Positions 15,944 through 24,002 are shown, counted from the first letter of the stretch. The stretch is 64,000 bases of DNA from Fusibacter sp. A1 (GCF_004125825.1 NZ_QQWI01000004.1:186001-250000); one strand, 5' to 3'. The notes: generated by a model from the sequence alone, not told the origin. A program made the numbers and translations.

Positions 15944-16501
15944 TTGATATTAGGAAAACCAATAGGAGAGCAAATTAAGAAACGGCGTGAAGAACTTAGT
16001 ATATCACAGGAGGAATTGGCGAATAGACTTGGATACAAATCCCGTTCATCAATCAATAAAATTGAAAAAGGGTTAACAGATGTGAATCAAACTAAACTCA
16101 GACACTTTGCAGAAGCGCTTTCGACAACACCAGATAAATTACAAGGTTTAGAGTTACTTAATATTGATTTAGGATTGTTTGGAACTACAACTGGAAAAAG
16201 ATTGAAAGAATTGCGTGAGGAATCTGGTTATAGTATTCAATTTATAGCAAGCTCATTGAATATTGAAGCAAGAGTATATGAGCAATATGAAAATAATTCA
16301 GTTGAAATTGAAAATGAACATTTGTATGACATTGCTTCATTTTATGACGTATCTCTTGAATATATCAAGACATTGACTTATAACAAAAATGATGGTCTAA
16401 AAGTGAATGCAAAATTCAATAGGATTTATAATGATCTAACTGAAGACGAAATCAATAAAGTAATAGAATATGCTGATTTTTTAAGATCACAAAGAAAATA
16501 G
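15944..16501 (+). CDS. CI-like repressor with two helix-turn-helix domains
   Basis: A 185-residue regulator holding two XRE helix-turn-helix units. Residues about 6-62 include IKKRREELSISQEELANRLGYKSRSSINKIEKG; residues about 75-130 include LKELREESGYSIQFIASSLNIEARVYEQYE. A short helical tail follows (DLTEDEINKVIEYADFLRSQRK). There is no peptidase domain for RecA-driven self-cleavage, which suggests release by an antirepressor protein rather than by SOS, as in Stl-type satellite repressors. Translation starts at TTG 15944, placed six bases after a perfect AGGAGGTG. It diverges from the Cro-like gene and precedes int. Confidence 0.8.
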   Translation: MILGKPIGEQIKKRREELSISQEELANRLGYKSRSSINKIEKGLTDVNQTKLRHFAEALSTTPDKLQGLELLNIDLGLFGTTTGKRLKELREESGYSIQFIASSLNIEARVYEQYENNSVEIENEHLYDIASFYDVSLEYIKTLTYNKNDGLKVNAKFNRIYNDLTEDEINKVIEYADFLRSQRK

Positions 16502-16522
16502 TAAACAAATCATCAAAAAACC

Positions 16523-16544
16523 CCTAATGTAGCGCATTAGAGGC
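16523..16544 (+). terminator. Terminator after the island repressor gene
   Basis: CCCTAATG and CATTAGAGG-type arms around a short loop form a hairpin about 20 bases after the repressor stop, with a modest T content after it. It separates the repressor transcript from int. Confidence 0.5.
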
Positions 16545-16649
16545 GTTTCACAGACTATGAGCATCAAAGACTCAGAAGCCTAGATTACACGTCAATTATA
16601 GCATTTTTCTGTCTCTGATGCATCAAATTAACCTGAAAGGTGATGTATT

Positions 16650-17792
16650 ATGGCTAAAAAAACTAACTACACAAAAAATGGAATTAACTATTATCGTGTA
16701 ACAGCAACAATAGGTTTTGATGTGAAAGGCAAACGTATTAGGAAGGAATTTTTAGGTAAGTCAAAAAAAGAAGCTCATGCTAAGCGAGATCAGTATTTAG
16801 AAGGAATAAACAAAGGGCTTGATCCTGATTATGATAAAGTTTCATTTGGAGAATTATTTGAAAGTTGGCTTCTTTATGTACACAAGCCAACCCTTGCATT
16901 AAGCACATACAACCGATATGAAACAATACATCGACACTGGATTAAACCTTCAAATTTTTACAATACTAGGCTAATCAATCTAAAGAGCATAGAAATACAA
17001 AAGCACATAAACCAAATGAAAAGTCCTGACACTGCTAGAAGGGTTTATCTTTTACTCTCCACCTTTATTAAGTATTGTATAAAAGAAAGACTAATCACCT
17101 ATAACCCCTTAGATAACGTTAACTTGCGAAAAGTAGAGCCCAGGGAGTATATAAAGTATTTATCTCGAGAGAATGTTACTAAGCTATTAAATGCATTTGC
17201 TACAGATAAGTCTCTATTTATCTATGTTTTTGTACTTCTGACTGGAATTAGAGAAGGTGAGCTTTGTGCTTTAACACATGATGATCTTAACTTTAAAGAA
17301 GGGACTATAACTATTAAAGCTACACTTGGAAGAGTATCTGTTACAGATGAACACGGTAAAAGGAGATCAATTATTCAAATTAGTCCACCTAAAACGAAAG
17401 CTGGCAATAGATCACTTCCGATACCTTCAAAGTTAATAACTTCTCTTAAATCGCATATACTTTCAGAAAAAGAAAAACACATTAATCTAGGAATTGCATT
17501 TAAAACTTCTAATTTTCTATTTACTTCAAACATGTGTACCCCTCTAAGAGGCGATCATCTTAATGATAGATGGAAGAAAACTCAAAGGAAACTAAAAATA
17601 GATACCGTAGTAAATTTTCATGGACTACGTCATACCTTTTGTACTATACTCGCTGAAAAGAATGTTCCAATTAAAACTGCTGCTACTTTGATGGGACATT
17701 CAAACATAGAAACAACTGCAAGAGTTTACACCCACGTTGATAAAAAATCAAAGGACGATGCTATAAAACAATTAGAAACAATCTTTAGATAA
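16650..17792 (+). CDS. int: Tyrosine-family site-specific integrase
   Basis: A 380-residue phage-type integrase. Residues 1-60 form an AP2-like arm-binding domain (YYRVTATIGFDVKGKRIRKEFLGKSKKEAHA). Residues 63-160 form the SAM-like core-binding domain, and 165-380 the catalytic domain. Catalytic residues are visible: Arg201 (TGIREGELCAL), His324 and Arg327 (HGLRHTF), His350 (MGHSNIETTARVYTHV) and the nucleophile Tyr360. It is the last island gene before attR and points at ssrA. An AAAGGTGATG ribosome site precedes the start. It should catalyse insertion and excision at the 11-base core shared by 2667-2677 and 17913-17923. Confidence 0.95.
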   Translation: MAKKTNYTKNGINYYRVTATIGFDVKGKRIRKEFLGKSKKEAHAKRDQYLEGINKGLDPDYDKVSFGELFESWLLYVHKPTLALSTYNRYETIHRHWIKPSNFYNTRLINLKSIEIQKHINQMKSPDTARRVYLLLSTFIKYCIKERLITYNPLDNVNLRKVEPREYIKYLSRENVTKLLNAFATDKSLFIYVFVLLTGIREGELCALTHDDLNFKEGTITIKATLGRVSVTDEHGKRRSIIQISPPKTKAGNRSLPIPSKLITSLKSHILSEKEKHINLGIAFKTSNFLFTSNMCTPLRGDHLNDRWKKTQRKLKIDTVVNFHGLRHTFCTILAEKNVPIKTAATLMGHSNIETTARVYTHVDKKSKDDAIKQLETIFR

Positions 17793-17833
17793 TACAGTAA
17801 CTTTTGATTTAAAAAGCTCTGTAATAATACTCA

Positions 17834-17851
17834 TGTGGGAAAAATGTGGGG
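17834..17851 (+). other. int: Probable integrase arm-type binding sites, right arm
   Basis: Two direct TGTGGG motifs start at 17834 and 17845, 11 bases apart, with the same orientation as the pair at 2780-2797. They lie between the int stop codon and the ssrA terminator, 60-80 bases from the attR core. Confidence 0.5.
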
Positions 17852-17860
17852 AATTAGTAC

Positions 17861-17891
17861 AAAAAAAAATAGAAACCTTGATATATCAAGG
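17861..17891 (-). terminator. ssrA: Current ssrA terminator, supplied by the island
   Basis: On the minus strand a perfect 8-bp palindromic stem (CCTTGATA/TATCAAGG) is followed by TTTCTATTTTTTTTT. It starts 12 bases after the CCA end of tmRNA and lies on the island side of the junction, so it replaced the native terminator now at 2600-2667. Confidence 0.8.
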
Positions 17892-17903
17892 CTCTACCTT
17901 ATT

Positions 17904-17923
17904 TGGTGGAAGTGGTGGGAATC
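17904..17923 (-). other. Right attachment site (attR) inside the 3' end of ssrA
   Basis: The last 20 bases of tmRNA match 18 of 20 bases at 2658-2677. The two differing bases are both in the acceptor strand, distal to the 11-base identical core, so the island brought a slightly different 3' end. Confidence 0.8.
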
Positions 17924-18280
17924 GAACCCACGTCCGAACATGCAATACATAAGCTTTCTCCGAGCGCATTCACGTATAAATTGTCCTCCTACACTAACTC
18001 CGTGACTAGCAGAGTGTAGGAGCAAGTCTCTGAGTTACCCCCTGGCGTCGAGACGAGCGCCAGCTTTGTTCACTGTAAAGGTTGTGTGAGTCGGCACTTC
18101 TCAGGAGACAGTGACCAGGTCCTATAACGAGAAGGCGGACTGCAGCTTAATTAAGCTGCGAAAGCGTAATTATTTTTAGCGTTTAAATTATGAACCCAGT
18201 TCTTTTACGTGTACCCCAGATTCAAAAAACACGGCTCGCTTACTTATGCTCAACATCCCCGTCGAAACCAGTGCACCCCC
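17904..18280 (-). ncRNA. ssrA: Transfer-messenger RNA (tmRNA)
   Basis: One-piece tmRNA of 377 bases that rescues stalled ribosomes with SmpB. The 5' end GGGGGTG and the 3' strand CACTTCC plus ACCA form the acceptor stem. It contains the G3-U70 wobble pair that AlaRS requires. The T-arm is GTGGGTTCGATTCCCAC, and GTTTCGACGGGGA follows the 5' strand. The tag frame starts at the resume codon GCT (18179-18181) and reads A-K-N-N-Y-A-F-A-A before TAA at 18152-18154. Pseudoknot-like complementary stretches follow (for example AGCTGC, and CTCCTACACT with AGTGTAGGAG). The 3' terminal about 10 bases come from the integrated element. Confidence 0.95.
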
Positions 18281-18333
18281 ATTTAAAGGATGAACAATAC
18301 GCATTATCATGCGCATTATTTATCCTTTAAATG
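18280..18333. repeat. 25-bp imperfect hairpin directly upstream of tmRNA
   Basis: Two 25-base arms (18280-18304 and 18309-18333) enclose a 4-base loop. Three differences all become G-U pairs in one RNA strand. The structure abuts the mature 5' end of tmRNA, where RNase P cuts the precursor. Two shorter hairpins follow further upstream at 18351-18371 and 18379-18393. It may guide processing or regulate transcription. Confidence 0.55.
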
Positions 18334-18422
18334 CGCCCCTCTGGCCAATTGAACGTTTTTTGTTCAATGTAGAAGAGTCGCTCGAAGAGCGAAATAGCAT
18401 TTGATCTTAAAGGTTTACTTCT

Positions 18423-18887
18423 TTAATCTTGATTACGGTTCTTGATCTCGCGTTTCAATCTCATATCTGAATCGCGTTTGGACATGGCATCGCGTTTGTC
18501 GTGCATTTTCTTACCACGCGCTATGCCGAGTTCCACTTTCATTCTTCCTTCTGTGTTGATGTAGACACGCAGAGGCACGATCGTGTATCCTTTTTGAGAA
18601 GTCAGGTTCATCAACTTCTTGATTTCCCTGTTATGCAGTAAAAGCTTTCTGACTCTCAGAGGGTCGGGATTCATGCGGTTGCCGAATTCGTATGGCGCCA
18701 CATGCATGCCTTTTATCCAGACTTCTCCGTTTTTGATTTCGGCGTAGGATTCCTTTACGCTAACTTTCCCTGCACGAAAAGACTTCACTTCGGTACCGGT
18801 TAAAACGATGCCCGCTTCTATGGTGTCTTCGATATAGAAGTCGTGGTATGCTTTTTTATTGTTAGCAAGCAGTTTGCCAATCGCCAT
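18423..18887 (-). CDS. smpB: SsrA-binding protein SmpB
   Basis: SmpB binds the tRNA-like part of tmRNA and carries it to stalled ribosomes. The 154-residue protein shows the whole family pattern: [52 protein letters not shown], then the basic tail [24 protein letters not shown] 18887 is chosen because AAAGGTG lies eight bases upstream; a GTG nine bases earlier falls in that site. It stands immediately before ssrA on the same strand, the common Firmicute arrangement. Confidence 0.96.
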   Translation of the reverse strand: MAIGKLLANNKKAYHDFYIEDTIEAGIVLTGTEVKSFRAGKVSVKESYAEIKNGEVWIKGMHVAPYEFGNRMNPDPLRVRKLLLHNREIKKLMNLTSQKGYTIVPLRVYINTEGRMKVELGIARGKKMHDKRDAMSKRDSDMRLKREIKNRNQD

Positions 18888-19001
18888 GTCATTCACCTTT
18901 TATCTACTTTCTTTTCATGCTAAATTCTAACACACAAACCCTCTAAAATCAATATTTTCAGCCGTTTTGTAACTGGATTGTTTTATTATGGACGTCTATC
19001 G

Positions 19002-19868
19002 TCAGACCTTTTTTACGACTGCTATCACGAGTGATACAAGCAGTAGACTTCCACCGATCAGTCCCATGGTCGTCACCGATTCCTTTAAAATGAAGATTGC
19101 CATCAGAAGGGTTAGGAGCGGTTCGCCTAGCATGATGATCCCTACGCTTTCTGGAGAAGCCACCTGTTGGGCTCTGGTTTGAAAGTAGGTAGACAGGCTT
19201 GATCCGAATACGCTGATGACAAGGATAGGCAACCATCCGTCGATGAGTATCTTAAGGTCGAGTCCTTCGAATATCAGGGTCGAAATCAATGAGAATATCG
19301 CTACCACCAGGAGGATGACAAAGGTCATCTGGTCTTCGTTCATTTCAAGCGTGTACTTGTCAATGAGCATGATGTAGGCCGTGTAGGCCACAGAGCACCC
19401 TATCGCCATGGCATCGCCGCTGTTGAATCCAAGTCCGTCTAGGCCGCTGATCCAGTATAGGCCGATCAGCGAAGTGGTTACTGAGAGCACCACCCATTTG
19501 TTTGGCTTTTGCCTTTTAAACACCAGCTGCACAAGCGGAACCCAAAGTACGGATAACGCCACCAGGAAGCCTGACTTTGACGCGGTGGTGTAGCTCAATG
19601 AGATCACTGCGAAATAGTAAGCAAGGAACAGGAAGAACCCGAGATAGGTTCCGTGAAAAGCGAGCTTTCTGGTCATTTTTATGCTTTTTCTTTTGATGAT
19701 TCCGAACATGAGTGCCGCGAGTGCGAATCGACCCAGCATGAGATGAAACGCCGGTAGCTCGTCGATAAAAAGCTTCATTACTATCGTACTGATCGCCCAG
19801 CCTGTGGCCGAGAAGAACAACATGCCATATGCCGCCCTAAGCGACGGCTTTTTAGATGAAACGTCCAT
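19002..19868 (-). CDS. DMT-superfamily (EamA) transporter
   Basis: A 288-residue integral membrane protein with ten predicted helices arranged as two EamA repeats: AAYGMLFFSATGWAISTIVMKLF to about residue 140, then SGDAMAIGCSVAYTAYIMLIDKY to the end. The second repeat contains the typical FGSSLSTYFQTRAQQVASPESVGIIMLGEPLLTLLMAIFILKE stretch. Such proteins export amino acids, drugs or metabolites by proton exchange; the substrate cannot be read from sequence. It follows the NTF2-like gene by about 30 bases and may be cotranscribed with it. Confidence 0.88.
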   Translation of the reverse strand: MDVSSKKPSLRAAYGMLFFSATGWAISTIVMKLFIDELPAFHLMLGRFALAALMFGIIKRKSIKMTRKLAFHGTYLGFFLFLAYYFAVISLSYTTASKSGFLVALSVLWVPLVQLVFKRQKPNKWVVLSVTTSLIGLYWISGLDGLGFNSGDAMAIGCSVAYTAYIMLIDKYTLEMNEDQMTFVILLVVAIFSLISTLIFEGLDLKILIDGWLPILVISVFGSSLSTYFQTRAQQVASPESVGIIMLGEPLLTLLMAIFILKESVTTMGLIGGSLLLVSLVIAVVKKV

Positions 19869-19898
19869 TAAATACCCCTTTATCCCCTTTTGAATGAC

Positions 19899-20276
19899 CT
19901 AGATGCCTATGTCCCTGTAAAAATACAACTCACCGTCTTCGCCGTACTTCCATACGACCACAAAATTGCCGGATGAATCTTCCGTATGTTCTGTCGTCAA
20001 TGTGTATTTCCCCTTTTCGTAGATATCACCGTCTACATGGTACACATCGATTGTTTCAATGGTAAAGACCGCCCTACCGATTCTTTTCATGGTCTGGCCG
20101 ATCCCCTCAGCGATCTCTTTTCTGCCGTGCATCATTGCGCCGCCATCTGTGAGGATCGCTCCGTTTGGATGAAAGGCGTTTGATAACGCTACTGAATCCT
20201 GGTTTTTCCACGCCTGAATCCACTTTGCGTTTCCCTTGTCGATGTCTTTTCTAATCTGATCAAGTGAACGTTCCAT
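19899..20276 (-). CDS. SnoaL/DUF4440-like NTF2-fold protein
   Basis: The 125-residue protein fits the cone-shaped NTF2 fold: an N-terminal helix pair (LDQIRKDIDKGNAKWIQAWKNQDSVALSNAFHPNGAILTDGGAMMHGRKEIAEGIGQTM) followed by antiparallel strands (VFTIETIDVYHVDGDIYEKGKYTL, FVVVWKYGEDGELYFYRDIGI). Asp and His residues line the likely pocket. The family includes isomerases, small binding proteins and detoxification enzymes, so the reaction is unknown. The start immediately follows the stop of the upstream phosphatase gene. Confidence 0.75.
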   Translation of the reverse strand: MERSLDQIRKDIDKGNAKWIQAWKNQDSVALSNAFHPNGAILTDGGAMMHGRKEIAEGIGQTMKRIGRAVFTIETIDVYHVDGDIYEKGKYTLTTEHTEDSSGNFVVVWKYGEDGELYFYRDIGI

Positions 20277-20277
20277 T

Positions 20278-21096
20278 TTATTCTCCTTGCAGGTAGCCGG
20301 TCAAAAATGTATAGATCCCATCTTCGTCATTGCTTGTTGTAATATGGTTGGCATGGGCTTTGATGCTTTCTTTCGCATTGCCCATCACCACGCCGACCCC
20401 AGCGCCTCTGATCATCTGAAGGTCGTTCTCGTTGTCTCCGAAGACGATCACATTCTCATTTTCGACTCCCAGTGATTTTGCGAGTTCGTCGATGCCGGAC
20501 CACTTTGAGACGCCGTCAATCATGAGATCCAAGAGATTGGTGTTGGAAAACACCGTTTCAATGCCCTCAAGTGCGTCAAAGCGAGCTCTGACCTTGTTAA
20601 AGTCATAGGTTCCATCCTGATAGATGCCGAACTTAAAGATGTTCGGGCGCTTCGCTAAAAGCTCCTCTGCGCTGTCGATGACAAATACACCCTTCACATG
20701 GCTGTGCTCACTTTCTGTAAGCGACCTCTCAAAGGCCTTTGCGGTATGCTCTATGCGGTTGCAGTAGATGGTATCTTCTGTGTACAGGTGAAAATAGATG
20801 CCCTCTTCATGCATGATGCTGATGATCTCTTTGACAAGCTCATAGCTGAAGGTGTGGCTTTTGACCGGTCGGTTCTCCCTGTGGAAGACGACTGCTCCGT
20901 TGCAGGCCACCAAATGGCATGGAAAACCAAGCATTTGAGGTATCACAGTCGCTGACTGAAGAATTCTGCCTGTAGCGATAGTGATATGGTGTCCGTCGTT
21001 ATATAGCTGATTCAGTATATGTTTTGTTTTTTCTCCGATGGTATGGTCACTTTTAAGCAGTGTGCCATCAAGATCAAGCGCGATTAGTTTTTTCAT
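20278..21096 (-). CDS. Cof-type HAD-superfamily phosphatase
   Basis: A 272-residue haloacid-dehalogenase hydrolase of the Cof/YidA type. Motif I is DLDGTLL (nucleophile Asp8, acid Asp10), motif II is TIATGR, motif III includes Lys in SKWSGIDELAKSLG, and motif IV is VFGDNENDLQMI. The large C2 cap lies between residues about 85 and 195. These enzymes dephosphorylate sugar phosphates, pyridoxal phosphate or flavin precursors; the exact substrate is not evident. It is the first gene of a likely three-gene operon with the NTF2-like and transporter genes. Confidence 0.9.
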   Translation of the reverse strand: MKKLIALDLDGTLLKSDHTIGEKTKHILNQLYNDGHHITIATGRILQSATVIPQMLGFPCHLVACNGAVVFHRENRPVKSHTFSYELVKEIISIMHEEGIYFHLYTEDTIYCNRIEHTAKAFERSLTESEHSHVKGVFVIDSAEELLAKRPNIFKFGIYQDGTYDFNKVRARFDALEGIETVFSNTNLLDLMIDGVSKWSGIDELAKSLGVENENVIVFGDNENDLQMIRGAGVGVVMGNAKESIKAHANHITTSNDEDGIYTFLTGYLQGE

Positions 21097-21169
21097 AGAT
21101 TCTCCTTTTTTTAGGCTCTAGTGGTAGTGTACCTTAAAACTTTGATGTGGTAAATAGAGTATCTTATCT

Positions 21170-21206
21170 AAAAAAAGTAGTTGACCCCTAAAAAGGCCAA
21201 CTACTC
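21170..21206 (-). terminator. rnr: Terminator of rnr
   Basis: On the minus strand AGTAGTTGGCC pairs with GGGTCAACTACT, followed by TTTTTTTAG. It begins about 25 bases after the rnr stop codon and separates rnr from the phosphatase operon. Confidence 0.8.
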
Positions 21207-21230
21207 ACGTTTTACTTAATACGTCACTAA

Positions 21231-23357
21231 TTAATCAAGTTTTCGTAGTATATAGAAGTCGATTTCACGAAGTCCCACATCTACCTTGTCCACCCTTACT
21301 TCTACAGGATCGCCTATCGAGTACGTCTTTTTGGTACGTTCTCCTATCATGCGCATGTTTTCCTCATCGTATAGGTAGTAGTCGTCTTCGAGCATGCTGA
21401 CTCTTGTGAGTCCTTCGATGGTGTTGTCTAGCTCTGTAAAGATACCGAAGCTTGTGACAGATGAAATGATTCCATTGAAGGTATGACCGATAAAGGGTAG
21501 CATGAACTCCGCTTTTTTCATGTCGTCTGTTTCACGCTCCGCCTGTTCCGCGACACGTTCCCGTTCTGAAGACTGTTTGGCCGCATAATCAACGATTGGG
21601 ATCAACTGACTGATTCTTTGTGCTGTCAGTTTACCTTTGATCGCCTCTTTGATGATCCTGTGGATCTGCAGATCTGGATACCTTCTGATAGGCGAGGTGA
21701 AGTGGCAGTAATACTCCGCTGCAAGTCCGAAGTGTCCTTCGTTGACCGGCGAATACCTGGCTTGCTTAAGCGATCTGAGCATCAGCTTGTTGATGATATG
21801 CTCTTCCTTTTTCCCTTGTACAGATTCAAGCAGCTGCTGCACGGTTTTTGGATGAAGCTCGTCTTCTTGCATTTTAAGCTCATACCCGAAATTGTGCAGG
21901 AACTTGTTGAAGGTCACAATACGTTCAGGATCGGGATCTTCATGTATTCTGTAGACAAAGGGGTATTCGAGCCAGAAGATATATTCTGCGACGGTTTCAT
22001 TTGCGATAAGCATGAACTCCTCGATAATCCGGTTTGCGATTCGGCGTTCCCGCTGGACGATCTCTATCGGAGTGCCTTCCTCATCTAATATGATTCGAGG
22101 TTCTGGGAAATCAAAGTCTATGGCCCCGCGGGTTTCACGTCTTTGTCTGAGTATCTTGCACAGGTCTTGCATATGATTGAATGTCGGAACCAGTTCCTCA
22201 TATTGCTTAAGTTCTGGGCGGTCTACATTCTCTAGGATATCGCTCACATCCGTATAAGTCATTCTTTCAGTGGTCTTGATCACGGATTCATAGATTTCTT
22301 GTTTGACTACTTTGCCTTGAGGGCTGATTTCCATCTCACAGGACAAGGTCAATCTGTTCACTTTAGGATTCAAGCTGCAGATTCCGTTTGACAGCGTTCT
22401 AGGAAGCATGGGTATGACCCGGTCGATCAGATAGACGCTCGTACCGCGCTTAAGCGCTTCGACATCGAGCTTGCTGCCTTCGTTGACATAGTGCGTGACG
22501 TCTGCTATATGCACACCCAGCACATAATTGCCGTTTTCGAGTTTTTTCACATGGACAGCGTCATCAAGGTCCTTGGCATCTGCCCCGTCGATGGTGACAA
22601 TCGTCTCACCGCGCAAATCCCTTCTTCCTTCCATCGCTTCAAGTTCGACTTCTTCTGGCACACGCTCCGCAGAACGCTGCACTTTTCTAGGGAATTCTTC
22701 AGGCAGCTGGAATTTCTTGATGACAGAAAGCACATCGACGCCTTTGTCGGTGATGAATCCAAGCACTTCTGTGACCACACCTTCAGGGTTTCTTCTGCCT
22801 TCGGGCCACTTTGTAATTTTAACAACCACCTTCTGACCTTTTTTGGCACCGCCGAATCCTCTATATGGAATATAGATATCCATCGACAGCTTCTTGTCAT
22901 CGGGGATGACAAATCCGAAAGTCTCATTGCTGTCGAAGGTACCGACGATTTGCTCGTTGGCATGTCTGATGATCTTGACGATCACGCCTTCTTTTCTTTT
23001 GCCTTCACTTTCACTACCTGTGATCTTGCAGTAGACCAAGTCGCCGTTCATTCCTCCGTTAAGCTCGCTTGCCGGGATGAAGATGTCCTTTGTATCCATA
23101 TTTTCGGCAATGACAAAACCGAAACCTTTTTGTGTCGTGACCAATTTGCCAAGCACCAGGTTCATCAGAATCGGAAGCGCGTATTTTCCCTTTTTAGTTT
23201 TAATGACCTTGCCTTCAAGTTCTAGCGAGTCAAGCAGTTCTAAAAATGCAGGTCCATCCGTTTTATCGAGGTTGAATCCACTATATAGATCCACATCTAA
23301 GATGGGCTTGCCTGCGTCTTCTAAGGTTTTAAGTACCATGTCTTTTGTAATGTTCAT
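21231..23357 (-). CDS. rnr: Ribonuclease R
   Basis: The 708-residue 3'-5' exoribonuclease has the full RNase R layout: an N-terminal winged-helix domain (residues 1-60), two cold-shock domains, the RNB catalytic domain and a C-terminal S1 domain (NGIISSVTSFGIFTELDNTIEGLTRVSML). The RNB metal-binding stretch reads TIDGADAKDLDDAVHV, with the conserved Asp cluster. RNase R degrades structured RNA and, with tmRNA and SmpB, faulty mRNAs, so its place near smpB and ssrA is functionally coherent. Length is close to the bacterial norm. Confidence 0.96.
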   Translation of the reverse strand: MNITKDMVLKTLEDAGKPILDVDLYSGFNLDKTDGPAFLELLDSLELEGKVIKTKKGKYALPILMNLVLGKLVTTQKGFGFVIAENMDTKDIFIPASELNGGMNGDLVYCKITGSESEGKRKEGVIVKIIRHANEQIVGTFDSNETFGFVIPDDKKLSMDIYIPYRGFGGAKKGQKVVVKITKWPEGRRNPEGVVTEVLGFITDKGVDVLSVIKKFQLPEEFPRKVQRSAERVPEEVELEAMEGRRDLRGETIVTIDGADAKDLDDAVHVKKLENGNYVLGVHIADVTHYVNEGSKLDVEALKRGTSVYLIDRVIPMLPRTLSNGICSLNPKVNRLTLSCEMEISPQGKVVKQEIYESVIKTTERMTYTDVSDILENVDRPELKQYEELVPTFNHMQDLCKILRQRRETRGAIDFDFPEPRIILDEEGTPIEIVQRERRIANRIIEEFMLIANETVAEYIFWLEYPFVYRIHEDPDPERIVTFNKFLHNFGYELKMQEDELHPKTVQQLLESVQGKKEEHIINKLMLRSLKQARYSPVNEGHFGLAAEYYCHFTSPIRRYPDLQIHRIIKEAIKGKLTAQRISQLIPIVDYAAKQSSERERVAEQAERETDDMKKAEFMLPFIGHTFNGIISSVTSFGIFTELDNTIEGLTRVSMLEDDYYLYDEENMRMIGERTKKTYSIGDPVEVRVDKVDVGLREIDFYILRKLD

Positions 23358-23548
23358 CGTGCACCATCTCTTTCTTATGTATATAGTTCTATCATACGCT
23401 ATATTCCTCTTATTGCCTATTTAATGTTGATTAATCAAGTATTCATAAAAAGTTCACATTACTTTCACGTTAAAACAATGTATAATGGATATAGCATTTT
23501 AATGCGACATTTAATAACTACACATATAAACCAAATAGGAGGCTTATT

Positions 23549-23953
23549 ATGGGCAAACATGAATGTGGCTGTGGCCACGATCACGATACTGAGGCAAAAG
23601 TAGAACACAAGCACGAAAACGAAGAGTGCTGCGGCGGAACTTCTGACCAAGGATGTTGCGGTGGAGATGACGACGGTTGCGGCTGTGGACACGACCACGG
23701 CGAAATGGAGACATTGACGCTTCAGACTGAAGACGGCGAAGACGTGACTTGCGCTGTTATCGGCACTTTCGATGTTGAAGGCAAAGAGTACATCGCTCTA
23801 CTTCCTGAAAACGGCGAAGAAGTCTACATCTACGCCTACACTGAAGACGGCGAAAACGTACAACTTGACCGCATCGAAACAGATGAGGAATACAACAAGG
23901 TTGGCGCTGTGTTCATGGAACTTTGGGGCGAAGACCACGAAGACGAAGAATAG
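23549..23953 (+). CDS. DUF1292 protein with Cys/His-rich N-terminal metal-binding-like tail
   Basis: The 134-residue protein has two parts. Residues 1-53 are packed with Cys and His (GCGHDHD, ECCGG, QGCCGG, GCGCGHDHGE), a composition that suggests binding of zinc, nickel or copper. Residues 54-125 are a DUF1292 domain (LTLQTEDGEDVTCAVIGTF, EYIALLPENGEEVYIY, then acidic residues), a fold of unknown role common in Firmicutes. AGGAGG precedes the ATG. It is monocistronic, facing away from rnr, and ends in its own terminator. Most DUF1292 proteins are short and lack such a tail, so the fusion is unusual. Function unknown. Confidence 0.85.
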   Translation: MGKHECGCGHDHDTEAKVEHKHENEECCGGTSDQGCCGGDDDGCGCGHDHGEMETLTLQTEDGEDVTCAVIGTFDVEGKEYIALLPENGEEVYIYAYTEDGENVQLDRIETDEEYNKVGAVFMELWGEDHEDEE

Positions 23954-23971
23954 AAATCGAACCATCAATTG

Positions 23972-23997
23972 AGACCGGCTGAGCCGGTCTTTTTTAT
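23972..23997 (+). terminator. Terminator of the DUF1292 gene
   Basis: AGACCGGCT, a single-base loop, then AGCCGGTCT and TTTTTTATT, 19 bases after the stop codon. Confidence 0.88.
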
Positions 23998-24002
23998 TGC
24001 AT

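Larger units (their letters stand above)
2667..17923. mobile_element. 15.3 kb ssrA-integrated phage-satellite-like island
   Basis: The element is bounded by an 11-base identical core, TGGTGGGAATC, at 2667-2677 and 17913-17923. It encodes an integrase next to attR, a repressor/Cro switch, an excisionase-like protein, replication genes and a terminase small subunit, followed by an hsdRMS operon, a HEPN pseudogene and a three-gene operon of unknown function. No portal, capsid, tail, lysis or large-terminase gene is present, so it cannot form particles alone. Size, gene order and the lone small terminase match the known plan of phage-inducible chromosomal islands. It looks more AT-rich than the flanking genes. 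A decayed prophage is the main alternative, but the compact intact order argues against that. Confidence 0.75.

Noticed and set aside
16650-17792. Conjugative or ICE-type integrase
   Set aside because: No relaxase, coupling protein or type IV secretion gene is present in the element.
2667-17923. Complete prophage
   Set aside because: No large terminase, portal, capsid, tail, holin or lysin genes could be found in the 15.3 kb.
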